Below are positions 53,923-60,934 of a stretch of DNA of 64,000 nucleotides, piece after piece. Within the stretch, counting starts at the first letter, position 1. Every line of letters begins with the position of its first letter. Location: assembly GCA_964643965.1 (NCBI GenBank), contig CAZXVH010000007.1, positions 1 through 64,000 of the forward strand, given 5' to 3'. Both the position numbers and the translations under genes were made by a program. This DNA is from GCA-2746795 sp964643965. Lineage in GTDB: Bacteria > Chloroflexota > Anaerolineae > Promineifilales > Promineifilaceae. The notes below the pieces were generated by a model. The model had not been told where the DNA came from and ran no database searches. It saw only the letters and a list, made by a program, of their open reading frames with translations.

Positions 53923-55368
53923 TTATCCTGCCCCGCCCAACACGCGCCAGATTTGGGCCACAAAGAAGGTGACTATAAAACCCAGGGCCAGTGGCAGTAA
54001 AGAGGCCACGGCCGTCCACCGTTTGCTGCCTGTTTCTTTGTAGATGGTGTAGATGGTCGTAGAGCAGGGATTGTGGATGAGGGAGAAGAGCATGACATTA
54101 ACGGCCGTTAACAATGTCCAGCCTCCCGCGACCAACAATTCTTTAACGGCCGTTTCGGAATTCAGTTCAAACATCACGCCAGCGCCATCGCCGGGCGATG
54201 TCACCCCTAATATCAAGACGGTGAGCATCATAATGGTAGGTATCACAATCTCATTGGCCGGAATCGCCACGATATAAGCCAGCAAAATGATGCCGTTTAA
54301 GCCAAACAAAATGCCTACTGGATTCAAGAAATTGATGATGTACTCGGCTAAAGTGGTACCACCAATGGAAATATTGGCAATGAGCCAGATGATGGCTCCG
54401 GCCGGCAAAGCGAAGACAATCGCCCGCCACAACACATATAAGGTGCGGTCGATAAGCGACGTGTAGATGGTTTGCAAAATGCGTGGCGGGCGGTAGGGGG
54501 GCAGCTCCAGGCTAAACGTGGAGACTTCACCACGCAGCACGGTGCGCGACAATCCCCATGACAGGCCAAAGCTAAATAAAATACCCAGCACGGCAATGCT
54601 CACCACGGCCAGCGCCGAGACCAGGCCGGCCAGGTAAGCGGGCGCCAGGGCGCCGATGAAGATGGTGGCGAGCAGAATTTGGGTGGGCCAACGGCCGTTA
54701 CACAATGAAAAATTATTGGTGATAATAGCGATCAACCGTTCCCGCGGACTGTCAATCACCCGCGTGGCCACCACCCCGGCCGCATTGCAACCATAGCCCA
54801 TCATCATGCTGAGCGCCTGTTTGCCATGCGCCCCGACTTTACGGTAGGCATTGTCCAGGTTGAAAGCGACGCGCGGCAAATAACCAAAATCTTCCAACAG
54901 CGTAAACAGGGGGAAGAAGATCGCCATCGGCGGCAGCATCACGCTCACCACCCAGGCCGTCGCCAGATACATGCCGTCAATAAGCAGGCCGCTGAGCCAC
55001 CAGGGTAGGCCAATGGCGTTGGCGATATTGTGCAAGACCGGCACCATCCAATCGATCAGGACAGCGTATAACATTTGTGAGGGTACATTGGCCCCTTCAA
55101 TGGTCAGCCAAAATACCACGGTAAACATCAGAATCATGAGCGGGAAGCCCCACATGCGGCTCGTCACCACCTTGTCGATGGTGCGATCCAGATCAAAACG
55201 GGGCTTCTCATCCGGCCGGGTGACGGCGCGGCTTGCCAGGCGGGAGGCGTCTGTGTAAATATCTTCCATCAGTTTCTCGTGGAAATCTCGCCCAATTTGC
55301 CAGCGCAGCGAATCGGCTGTGGCTAAAATATCTTCAGAGGTAATGTCGTTTCTTGTAATCGTTGTCAT
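53923..55368 (-). CDS. feoB: Ferrous iron transporter FeoB, membrane half
   Basis: 481 residues: a helical N-terminus that looks like the last part of the FeoB helical linker (ending FDLDRTIDKVVTSRMWGFPLMI), then about ten membrane helices with two gate motifs, including MMMGYGCNAAGVVATRVI and AIPANEIVIPTIMML. This is the Fe2+ permease part. The G domain is a separate gene 104 bp upstream. AAGGTATAAAA precedes the ATG, so the split is real rather than a simple frameshift. Confidence 0.9.
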   Translation of the reverse strand: MTTITRNDITSEDILATADSLRWQIGRDFHEKLMEDIYTDASRLASRAVTRPDEKPRFDLDRTIDKVVTSRMWGFPLMILMFTVVFWLTIEGANVPSQMLYAVLIDWMVPVLHNIANAIGLPWWLSGLLIDGMYLATAWVVSVMLPPMAIFFPLFTLLEDFGYLPRVAFNLDNAYRKVGAHGKQALSMMMGYGCNAAGVVATRVIDSPRERLIAIITNNFSLCNGRWPTQILLATIFIGALAPAYLAGLVSALAVVSIAVLGILFSFGLSWGLSRTVLRGEVSTFSLELPPYRPPRILQTIYTSLIDRTLYVLWRAIVFALPAGAIIWLIANISIGGTTLAEYIINFLNPVGILFGLNGIILLAYIVAIPANEIVIPTIMMLTVLILGVTSPGDGAGVMFELNSETAVKELLVAGGWTLLTAVNVMLFSLIHNPCSTTIYTIYKETGSKRWTAVASLLPLALGFIVTFFVAQIWRVLGGAG

Positions 55369-55401
55369 TTTTATACCTTGTGGCGTGGTAACTATTCAGC
55401 G

Positions 55402-55459
55402 AGACCTGTCAGGTTTGCTCGAGAGAGAGCTATCTGTCTAAACCAAACCTGACAGGTCT
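55402..55459. repeat. Perfect 15-bp inverted repeat at the FeoB split
   Basis: AGACCTGTCAGGTTT (55402-55416) pairs with AAACCTGACAGGTCT (55445-55459) between the two feoB genes. Each arm also contains its own ACCTG/CAGGT dyad. Confidence 0.85.
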
Positions 55460-55472
55460 TACAGAGTGCCTT

Positions 55473-56381
55473 TTAGGCGGGTTCAAGTTGAAGCGCTAAA
55501 CGCTGGGTGGCGTCTGTGGCCTGGCTGCTGAGGTCTCCCAGTTCTCCGGTGCGCACCGCTTCCGCCAGACGCTGGTCGCCATCCAGGAGGCGCAGCGCCA
55601 CCCAGCGGGCATTGGGCACGCCAGGGAAGGCTGCTTCTATCTGTGTGGTTAGCTCCTGTACGGCGCGGTGGATGGCCGGCGAACCGGTTTTAACGCGATG
55701 TGGTTTGCACACGATTTCGCCGGTAGCCACATCGTGGATGGCTTGCAGCAGTTCCGGCAGCCCCTCTTTTTGGCGGGCGGCCGTGGGCACTACTGGCACG
55801 CCCAGGTCACGCGCCAGACGCCGTTCATCCACGGTGAAGCCGTGCCGTCTGGCCTCATCAATCAGGTTCAGACAGACGACGGCGCGGTCGGTGATTTCCA
55901 GCACTTGCAGCGTCAGGTTCAGGTTTCGTTCCAGCCGGGTGGCGTCTACCACCACGACAGTGACATCTGGTTGGCCGAAGAGGATAAAGTCCCGGGCTAC
56001 CTCTTCATCCAGGCTGGTGGAAAGCAGGGAGTAAGTGCCGGGCAGGTCTACAATTTTGTATCGCTTATCGCTGTAGCCATAGCCACCTTCGGCGCGGGTG
56101 ACAGTTTTTCCCGGCCAGTTGCCGGTGTGTTGGCGCAGCCCGGTCAGGGCATTGAAGACGGTGCTTTTGCCAGTGTTGGGGTTTCCGGCCAGGGCAATGA
56201 CGTAATCCCAATCGGTCATATCTACGCCGAGTTTGAGCAAATTACTGGCATTGTGCGCCGGGCAAGTGGCGCAGGCTGAAGTGGGGAGGGGCGTTACCTG
56301 GCGTGGAGATGTTTTGGTTTGATTATTCATTGGTTTGTCCTTCGGTTTGTCCTTCGGTTTGTCCTTCGGTTTGTCCTTCAT
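55473..56381 (-). CDS. feoB: Ferrous iron transporter FeoB, GTPase half
   Basis: 302 residues: LAGNPNTGKSTVFNALTG (G1), DLPGTYSL (G3), NLIDEARR (G4) and the helical linker to about 300. It regulates Fe2+ entry through the membrane half. Odd: the N-terminus begins with four K-D-K-P units from a 12-bp tandem repeat; the last unit supplies AAGGACAAACC before an inner ATG at 56330, which may be the true start. CATC (Cys37, Cys40) lies just before the G domain, a possible metal-binding pair. Confidence 0.9.
   Translation of the reverse strand: MKDKPKDKPKDKPKDKPMNNQTKTSPRQVTPLPTSACATCPAHNASNLLKLGVDMTDWDYVIALAGNPNTGKSTVFNALTGLRQHTGNWPGKTVTRAEGGYGYSDKRYKIVDLPGTYSLLSTSLDEEVARDFILFGQPDVTVVVVDATRLERNLNLTLQVLEITDRAVVCLNLIDEARRHGFTVDERRLARDLGVPVVPTAARQKEGLPELLQAIHDVATGEIVCKPHRVKTGSPAIHRAVQELTTQIEAAFPGVPNARWVALRLLDGDQRLAEAVRTGELGDLSSQATDATQRLALQLEPA
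56331..56378 (-). repeat. Four 12-bp tandem units carrying Shine-Dalgarno sequences
   Basis: Minus strand AAGGACAAACCG repeated four times (last unit ending CCA) runs directly into ATG at 56330. Each unit contains AAGGA, with the last one 7 nt from that ATG. Confidence 0.85.
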
Positions 56382-56387
56382 AATTTT

Positions 56388-57413
56388 TTAAGCAGCGGCC
56401 TTTTTTACTTGTATCATCGCTGCCTGATCTGAGCGCAGAGCGATGAGGGCGTCTCGGATGATGTAGGCTGTGGGGTCGCCGCCTGGACTGCGCATTTCAG
56501 CGGTGATCTGGGCGCCGGGCAGAATGCCCAGATCCATGAAGCGGCGGCGTTCTGCGCCCCGGCAGCGACGGGAGATGGCAATGACTTCGGCCGTTTCTCC
56601 GATAGGTAGTTGGCTGAGGCGACGGCCGTTCACTGGCATGGCTTCTTCTTGGGGGATAATCGGTGTGACAGAGATGTTGGCGGCGACGATGGGGGCCAAT
56701 ATGTGTTCGTCGCCATTAGCCCAGAAGCGGATGCGGTTGGGTGTTTTTTCGATGATGCGTATAGACATGCCCGGGTACAAGCCTTCGGCGGCCAACTGAG
56801 CATAGACAATTTCTGGCTCGTCTTCCAGGTGGACGATTTGACCGAGGGTGTCTGGCGCCATGGCTGTCAGCGGGCGGCCGCCATGTGTGATCAGTTGACC
56901 GGCGGCTGTGGGGATGGGATCGCCATGCGGATCATAGGTGGGGTGGCCTAACTGCGCCGCCAAATCGTCGATTTGGGCCGGCGTGAAGAGGTGTTCCAGT
57001 CGTTCTGCCTGGCCGTGCCACTCAGCTTCGTCATAGCCTGTTTCTTCGGCCAGGTAATGTTCATAGAGCCGATGGGCGCGAATGATGTGGAGGGCGGCTT
57101 CACGGCCGTTTGGGGTCAGTTGGATGACTTCACCGGTCAGGGTGAGCAGGGCGTTGGCTTCCATCCTCTCCAGTAGCCCGGCGGTATCATTGAGGCTGAT
57201 GTGGAGGATGCCAGCGATGCTTTCCATGGTGGGGCGCCGCCCCTTCATTTCAAATTTGTAGATATGTTTGAGTGCGTCTTCACTCATGACTCGTTCGTTG
57301 AGATGGCTGGTCTTTTGCCACCACGCCCAAATTCCTTTTTCAGGCCAGACGATGACGGCCGTGACTGCTGCCACAACCAGACCAAATATTAAAGCGGTTA
57401 ATGGATCATACAT
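56388..57413 (-). CDS. Membrane-anchored DtxR-type regulator fused to FeoA domains
   Basis: 341 residues: an N-terminal membrane helix (about 6-24), a DtxR-like winged helix (45-110, PTMESIAGILHISLNDTAGLLERMEANALLTLT), a metal-binding/dimer region with the RAHRLYEHYLAEETGYDEAEWHGQAERLEH pattern typical of the family, then two SH3-like FeoA parts (185-258 and 262-338). DtxR proteins repress iron or manganese genes when metal-bound; FeoA assists FeoB. One protein thus joins sensor and transporter accessory. First gene of the operon with both feoB halves. Confidence 0.88.
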   Translation of the reverse strand: MYDPLTALIFGLVVAAVTAVIVWPEKGIWAWWQKTSHLNERVMSEDALKHIYKFEMKGRRPTMESIAGILHISLNDTAGLLERMEANALLTLTGEVIQLTPNGREAALHIIRAHRLYEHYLAEETGYDEAEWHGQAERLEHLFTPAQIDDLAAQLGHPTYDPHGDPIPTAAGQLITHGGRPLTAMAPDTLGQIVHLEDEPEIVYAQLAAEGLYPGMSIRIIEKTPNRIRFWANGDEHILAPIVAANISVTPIIPQEEAMPVNGRRLSQLPIGETAEVIAISRRCRGAERRRFMDLGILPGAQITAEMRSPGGDPTAYIIRDALIALRSDQAAMIQVKKAAA

Positions 57414-57424
57414 GATTTTCCTTC

Positions 57425-57449
57425 TATATTTTGGTGTGTCTAAAATATA
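57425..57449. promoter_or_regulatory. Candidate DtxR-type operator
   Basis: TATATTTT (57425-57432) and AAAATATA (57442-57449) flank GGTGTGTCT, making a 25-bp dyad 12 to 36 bp before the regulator's ATG and touching its AGAAGG Shine-Dalgarno. The position and shape suit autoregulation by the gene it precedes. Confidence 0.55.
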
Positions 57450-57603
57450 ATTTGCATGCTTGTAATTCTATCGGATTTCTGAAAGATTTCAAGGACGAAA
57501 AGCAGCAAATGAAGAGGAGGTAAGATTTTGGTGAGGTTTGCCAGAGCCGACAAAAATTTGCCAGACTTTTGTCGGTTGATGCCTGAGAGCGGTCGCCGGA
57601 AAT

Positions 57604-57631
57604 TTGCAAACTGCTCAACTATGATTATAAT
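57604..57631 (+). promoter_or_regulatory. Promoter of the tRNA-Ser gene
   Basis: TTGCAA (57604-57609), 16 bp, TATAAT (57626-57631), 36 bp upstream of the mature 5' end. Confidence 0.65.
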
Positions 57632-57666
57632 TTCCCTCTTGTTTAACAAGTTTACAGTAGATTGAT

Positions 57667-57756
57667 GGGCGGGTGACCGAGAGGCTGAAGGTGCAGCACT
57701 GGAAATGCTGTGTACGGGCAACTGTACCGTGGGTTCGAATCCCACCCCGTCCGCCA
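57667..57756 (+). tRNA. tRNA-Ser (GGA)
   Basis: A 90-nt gene with the long variable arm of class II tRNAs. The acceptor stem GGGCGGG pairs with CCCGTCC (one G-T pair), the anticodon stem CAGCA/TGCTG holds CTGGAAA with anticodon GGA at 57701-57703, and the T arm reads GTGGG-TTCGAAT-CCCAC. Discriminator G and an encoded CCA (57754-57756). Confidence 0.97.
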
Positions 57757-57786
57757 AAAGAGGCGTGGAATCAACCACGCCTCTTT
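57757..57786. terminator. Shared terminator between convergent tRNA genes
   Basis: AAAGAGGCGTGG (57757-57768) pairs with CCACGCCTCTTT (57775-57786) over 12 bp with a 6-nt loop. It starts directly after the CCA end and serves the opposite tRNA-Arg as well. Confidence 0.8.
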
Positions 57787-57855
57787 CATTTTAAAACGGC
57801 CGTTGTCGCTCCTTCCCGTTCGCCTTTATAATCATTGGGGTAACTGGCATAAAAA

Positions 57856-57927
57856 TACCCCCGCACGGACTCGAACCATGATCTACCGCTTAGGAGGCGG
57901 TTGCTCTATCCTTTGAGCTACGAGGGC
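57856..57927 (-). tRNA. tRNA-Arg (CCT)
   Basis: A 72-nt gene on the minus strand. The acceptor stem GCCCTCG pairs with CGGGGGT, the anticodon loop CTCCTAA has CCT (plus-strand 57892-57894), and the T arm is CATGG-TTCGAGT-CCGTG. The CCA end is not encoded, unlike the neighbouring tRNA-Ser. Confidence 0.94.
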
Positions 57928-57942
57928 AGGATAACAATCAAT

Positions 57943-57971
57943 TAGATAAATTGTGAACCATGAATTGTTAA
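57943..57971 (-). promoter_or_regulatory. Promoter of the tRNA-Arg gene
   Basis: On the minus strand TTAACA (57966-57971), 17 bp, TATCTA (57943-57948), 15 bp before the mature 5' end. Confidence 0.5.
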
Positions 57972-58011
57972 TGCGGCTGGATTATAGCAGAGGGTGGATA
58001 TGAGATCGAAA

Positions 58012-58262
58012 ATGGCTGAAAAACAGCCGCCTTTTTTCGTATATGGCGCTTTGCTGCCAGGCCAGACATGCCTGCTATCGAGTCGATCCCTGGCGGTGTT
58101 TGTGAGGCATAGGTGGTTGATGCCCAACAGGAGATGGGACAGTGGTGGGCTGAGGTAGCTTCAGTACAGCTTGTACCCGGATGTACCCCTGTCCCTCGAA
58201 GAAACAGAGCGAATAAACCCTCGTTGCCTCTTGCCGATTGACGGTATTGGGTTATTCTAATG
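58012..58262 (+). pseudogene. Possible gamma-glutamylcyclotransferase-like remnant
   Basis: The ATG at 58012 reads EKQPPFFVYGALLPGQ, which is how AIG2/gamma-glutamylcyclotransferase-like proteins begin. The frame ends after 48 codons, and the sequence beyond is not conserved-looking. Another frame to 58260 (Y-P-D-V-P-L-S-L-E-E-T-E-R-I-N) may be residual coding. The 403-bp space contains no other supported gene. Confidence 0.4.
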
Positions 58263-58330
58263 GGGATAATCCTGTCCAGTAGTTCATGCAAAAGAAGGTA
58301 TCATCCTTCAATTTTTATTCTTGATGATTT

Positions 58331-59005
58331 ATGATCGCTCAATTTGATTGGCAAGTCCGTTTTGGCGTCTCTAAAGAAGTGGAAGAACGGCCGTCCCACC
58401 TGTCTTATCAGGTTGGGGGCGTTTTGTGGGGGGGCGTAACGGCCGTTTTCCTGTTTTGGCTCATCTTCCATTATCTGCTGGCCTTTGCCAGTTTTGCCGG
58501 GATGCCTGCTGTCTTGCGTGAACTGCTGCGGCTGTTGGAAATGGCCGGCGGCGTCACCCTGGCAGCCTTGTGGGTGGTTTGGGCGTGGCAGCGACAGCGG
58601 GCCAGGACACAAGATATACCGGCGTTTGTTCTCTCTCGGGCAGAACTGTATGAACTCAGTCCATCAGAGTTTGAGCAGTATGTGGCCCGGTTGTTTCGGC
58701 AGAAGGGGTACGCCGTGCGCTTGCGTGGTCGCAGTGGCGATAAAGGCGTCGATTTGGAGCTAAAACAGCGCAGCGGTAAACGCGCCATTGTGCAGTGCAA
58801 GCGATATCGGCGGCCCGTTGGCCCGGAAGTGGTGCGTGAACTATTTGGCACCCTCATCCATGAACGGGTGGCTCACGCCTTCCTCGTTACCACCGCCGAC
58901 ATCAGCCAATCTGCCCGAGAATGGGCGCTGGGCAAACCCATCACCTTGATCGATGGCGATCTATTGGTGGAGGCATCGCGCAAATTGACTTCAGGCCCGC
59001 CTTAG
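58331..59005 (+). CDS. Membrane-tethered Mrr-like restriction endonuclease
   Basis: 224 residues: two membrane helices (30-55 and 65-88), then an Mrr_cat domain (105-215) with SPSEFEQYVARLFRQKGY, the PD-(D/E)XK core DKGVDLELKQ (Asp141) and IVQCKRY (Gln155, Lys157), and VTTADISQSAREWA. Mrr-type enzymes cut modified DNA, but those with membrane helices may have other DNA roles. The start at 58331 lacks a clear Shine-Dalgarno. Not next to a methyltransferase. Confidence 0.85.
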   Translation: MIAQFDWQVRFGVSKEVEERPSHLSYQVGGVLWGGVTAVFLFWLIFHYLLAFASFAGMPAVLRELLRLLEMAGGVTLAALWVVWAWQRQRARTQDIPAFVLSRAELYELSPSEFEQYVARLFRQKGYAVRLRGRSGDKGVDLELKQRSGKRAIVQCKRYRRPVGPEVVRELFGTLIHERVAHAFLVTTADISQSAREWALGKPITLIDGDLLVEASRKLTSGPP

Positions 59006-59119
59006 AAAGCTGCACCGCCGGTTCTCTATTATTGATGGGCAAAACCAGGGCAAACGGGACCGCTGGCTCACCTGCTTCGCCCGACTAACCGATTAACGAC
59101 TAACCAACTATTTGACCAA

Positions 59120-59773
59120 ATGACAACCATTCTCCTCATCCGACATGGACAAACTGAGTATAACGTGAACGGCCGTTGGCAAGGCCACCTGGATGTGCCT
59201 CTAAACGAAACAGGTAAAGCGCAGGCGCAAGCGTTGGCGCAACGGGTAGCCCACTGGCCCGTCTCCGCTCTCTACAGCAGCGATTTGCAACGGGCCACGA
59301 TGACGGCCGCTCCTTTGGCAGCGGTGTGGGGCGTAAAGCCAATCTATGATGCAGCCTGGCGTGAGCGGCATGTCGGCGTCTTTGAAGGCCGCACCCGCGA
59401 AGAACTGCAAGAGGCGTATCCCGAAGTGTGGGCAAACATGCGTAAAGGCATCCTTGATATTCCCGAGAGCGAGGATCGAGTGGCGCTGCAAAACCGCGCC
59501 GTTGCCGCTTACCAAAAGATCGTGGCGGCGCATCCAGATGAAATGGTAGCCGTCGTCAGCCATGGTGGGACGCTCAATGCCCTGGTCTCCTCTGTACTGG
59601 GCATACCACCCGACTATTACGGCCGCCTGAATTTTCACGGCAACAGTGGCCTGACCATCATCGAGATCAACGACCGTGGCCCACGTCTCACCATGATCAA
59701 CGATATTCGCCATCTGGAAGATGGTGACTACGTGCTGCCTCCCTCAACTTTTTCACCGCCTCCTGATCTGTAA
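59120..59773 (+). CDS. Histidine phosphatase family protein (phosphoglycerate-mutase-like)
   Basis: 217 residues. Seen: LIRHGQTEYNVNGRWQGHLDVPLNETG (phospho-His10 with RHG), YSSDLQRATMTAA, WRERHVGVFEGRTREEL (Glu) and VSHGGTLNALV (second His). The pattern fits the branch that includes cobalamin/alpha-ribazole phosphatases and broad-specificity phosphatases; the substrate cannot be read. Upstream 114 bp hold GACTAACC-type repeats. Confidence 0.9.
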   Translation: MTTILLIRHGQTEYNVNGRWQGHLDVPLNETGKAQAQALAQRVAHWPVSALYSSDLQRATMTAAPLAAVWGVKPIYDAAWRERHVGVFEGRTREELQEAYPEVWANMRKGILDIPESEDRVALQNRAVAAYQKIVAAHPDEMVAVVSHGGTLNALVSSVLGIPPDYYGRLNFHGNSGLTIIEINDRGPRLTMINDIRHLEDGDYVLPPSTFSPPPDL

Positions 59774-59951
59774 TTCCCCCCGCCGTTTTCGGGCGGGCAT
59801 TCGCGTACGCCGATGGCGTTGCCTGCTTTGTTCCCGTGGGTTATGTAGCTGCGTTCAGACATTATCGTGACCAGGTATTAAGAAACGGCCGTTTCCTGCC
59901 CAGATAAACTCGGAATAGCCGCCAACTCTTTTAAGAACGCTACTGGTTCAA

Positions 59952-59981
59952 TTGACATGAAACGATCTTCACTTATATACT
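59952..59981 (+). promoter_or_regulatory. Promoter of brnTA
   Basis: TTGACA (59952-59957) and TATATA/TATACT (59974-59981) at 16-18 bp spacing. Transcription would begin close to the brnT ATG at 59988, and no Shine-Dalgarno is visible, so brnT may be translated from a leaderless message. Confidence 0.65.
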
Positions 59982-59987
59982 TGCTTT

Positions 59988-60254
59988 ATGAAGTTTGATT
60001 GGGATGAGAATAAACGGCAGACCAATATTCGTAAGCATGGGATTGATTTCGTAGATGCAGTGCATGTATTCTATGTGAATCACATAACTTATGAAGATGA
60101 TCGCCCAATTTATGATGAGCGCCGTTTTAGCACCTACGGTTTTTGGAAAACTCATCTCCTTATTGTCACTCACACATATGCTGATGATGATATGATTCGT
60201 ATCATTTCAGCACGAAAAGCGAATAAATATGAACAAAAAAGATTCTTTTCATAA
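59988..60254 (+). CDS. brnT: BrnT family toxin
   Basis: 88 residues of the RelE-like BrnT group, ribonucleases that stop translation. Seen: FDWDENKRQTNIRKHGIDFVDAVHVF at the start, the DRPIYDERRFSTYGFW region and the catalytic C-terminal RIISARKANKYEQKRF. Length is normal. The gene overlaps brnA by 26 bp, with the usual toxin-first order, and the codon use is AT-richer than its neighbours, as for a horizontally acquired module. Confidence 0.93.
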   Translation: MKFDWDENKRQTNIRKHGIDFVDAVHVFYVNHITYEDDRPIYDERRFSTYGFWKTHLLIVTHTYADDDMIRIISARKANKYEQKRFFS

Positions 60255-60579
60255 ATCAGAAACTGACTGGGAACGTTTAGAAAACATGAGCGATGAAGAC
60301 ATTGATTATTCCGATATTCCCGAAATGACGGAAGAAGATTTCAAGCATATGAAACCTGCTACACAATTCTTAAAAGAACGTGGGATCAAGTTTGATCCTA
60401 CTGAGCCATATACAATTACGGAACATCATGAAGATGGCACAAGTACCACCTATGAAATGCCGCCCTTAAAGAGCCGTGTTGTAGAGCTTGATGCTGATGT
60501 CCGTCAATATTTCCCTGACTCTGAATCTGTTAATCGTACCCTTCGTTCCCTCATCAAACTTATTCCTCAAGAGAGCTAG
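60229..60579 (+). CDS. brnA: BrnA family antitoxin
   Basis: 116 residues, highly acidic N-terminus (DEDIDYSDIPEMTEEDF), a middle segment that would wrap BrnT, and a C-terminal ribbon-helix-helix-like part (VVELDADVRQYFPDSESVNRTLRSLIKLI). It binds BrnT and, with it, represses the brnTA promoter in known systems. Confidence 0.9.
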   Translation: MNKKDSFHKSETDWERLENMSDEDIDYSDIPEMTEEDFKHMKPATQFLKERGIKFDPTEPYTITEHHEDGTSTTYEMPPLKSRVVELDADVRQYFPDSESVNRTLRSLIKLIPQES

Positions 60580-60582
60580 AGA

Positions 60583-60629
60583 ATAGAGCAAGAGCGAGAG
60601 GATGATACGCTTTCTTGCTCTTGCTCTAT
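60583..60629. repeat. 13-bp inverted repeat of GAGCAAGAGC words
   Basis: ATAGAGCAAGAGC (60583-60595) pairs with GCTCTTGCTCTAT (60617-60629) right after brnA. Shared word family with 16021-16070. Confidence 0.75.
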
Positions 60630-60704
60630 CCTGCCACCTGTTCCACCAAAACCAAAGCCAACACCTCAACCACTCAACGCTCACCATCAAATTCTGTATA
60701 AAAA

Positions 60705-60731
60705 AAGCCCCGTCGTTTTCAGGCGGGGCTT
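60705..60731 (-). terminator. Terminator for the SPFH gene
   Basis: On the minus strand AAGCCCCG and CGGGGCTT form an 8-bp stem followed by a run of six or more Ts (plus-strand As at 60701-60706), about 200 bp downstream of the SPFH-HTH gene. The space between 60732 and 60934 contains AACGGCCGTT twice (60870, 60901) and no gene. Confidence 0.8.
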
Positions 60732-60934
60732 GGGTATGTACTTGGCGGGCAGCAAAAGAGGCCAGACTATGGTGTGGTATCTTGCTTGCTCTTCTTGCTT
60801 TTGCGGATGTTGTTGGCGTTGATATGTTTCGTTATGTTTACGACTATACCGGGGTGGTTGGTTGACGTCAACGGCCGTTATCATTGTGGAGTTTGGTGGG
60901 AAACGGCCGTTTCCCACCAAACTGTTCTCAGGTT

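Noticed and set aside
55668..56279. 203-codon plus-strand frame opposite FeoB GTPase
   Set aside because: Antisense shadow of a gene with clear G motifs.
59774..59800. Terminator after the histidine phosphatase
   Set aside because: CCGCC and GGCGG can pair, but the stem is short and no T-run follows.
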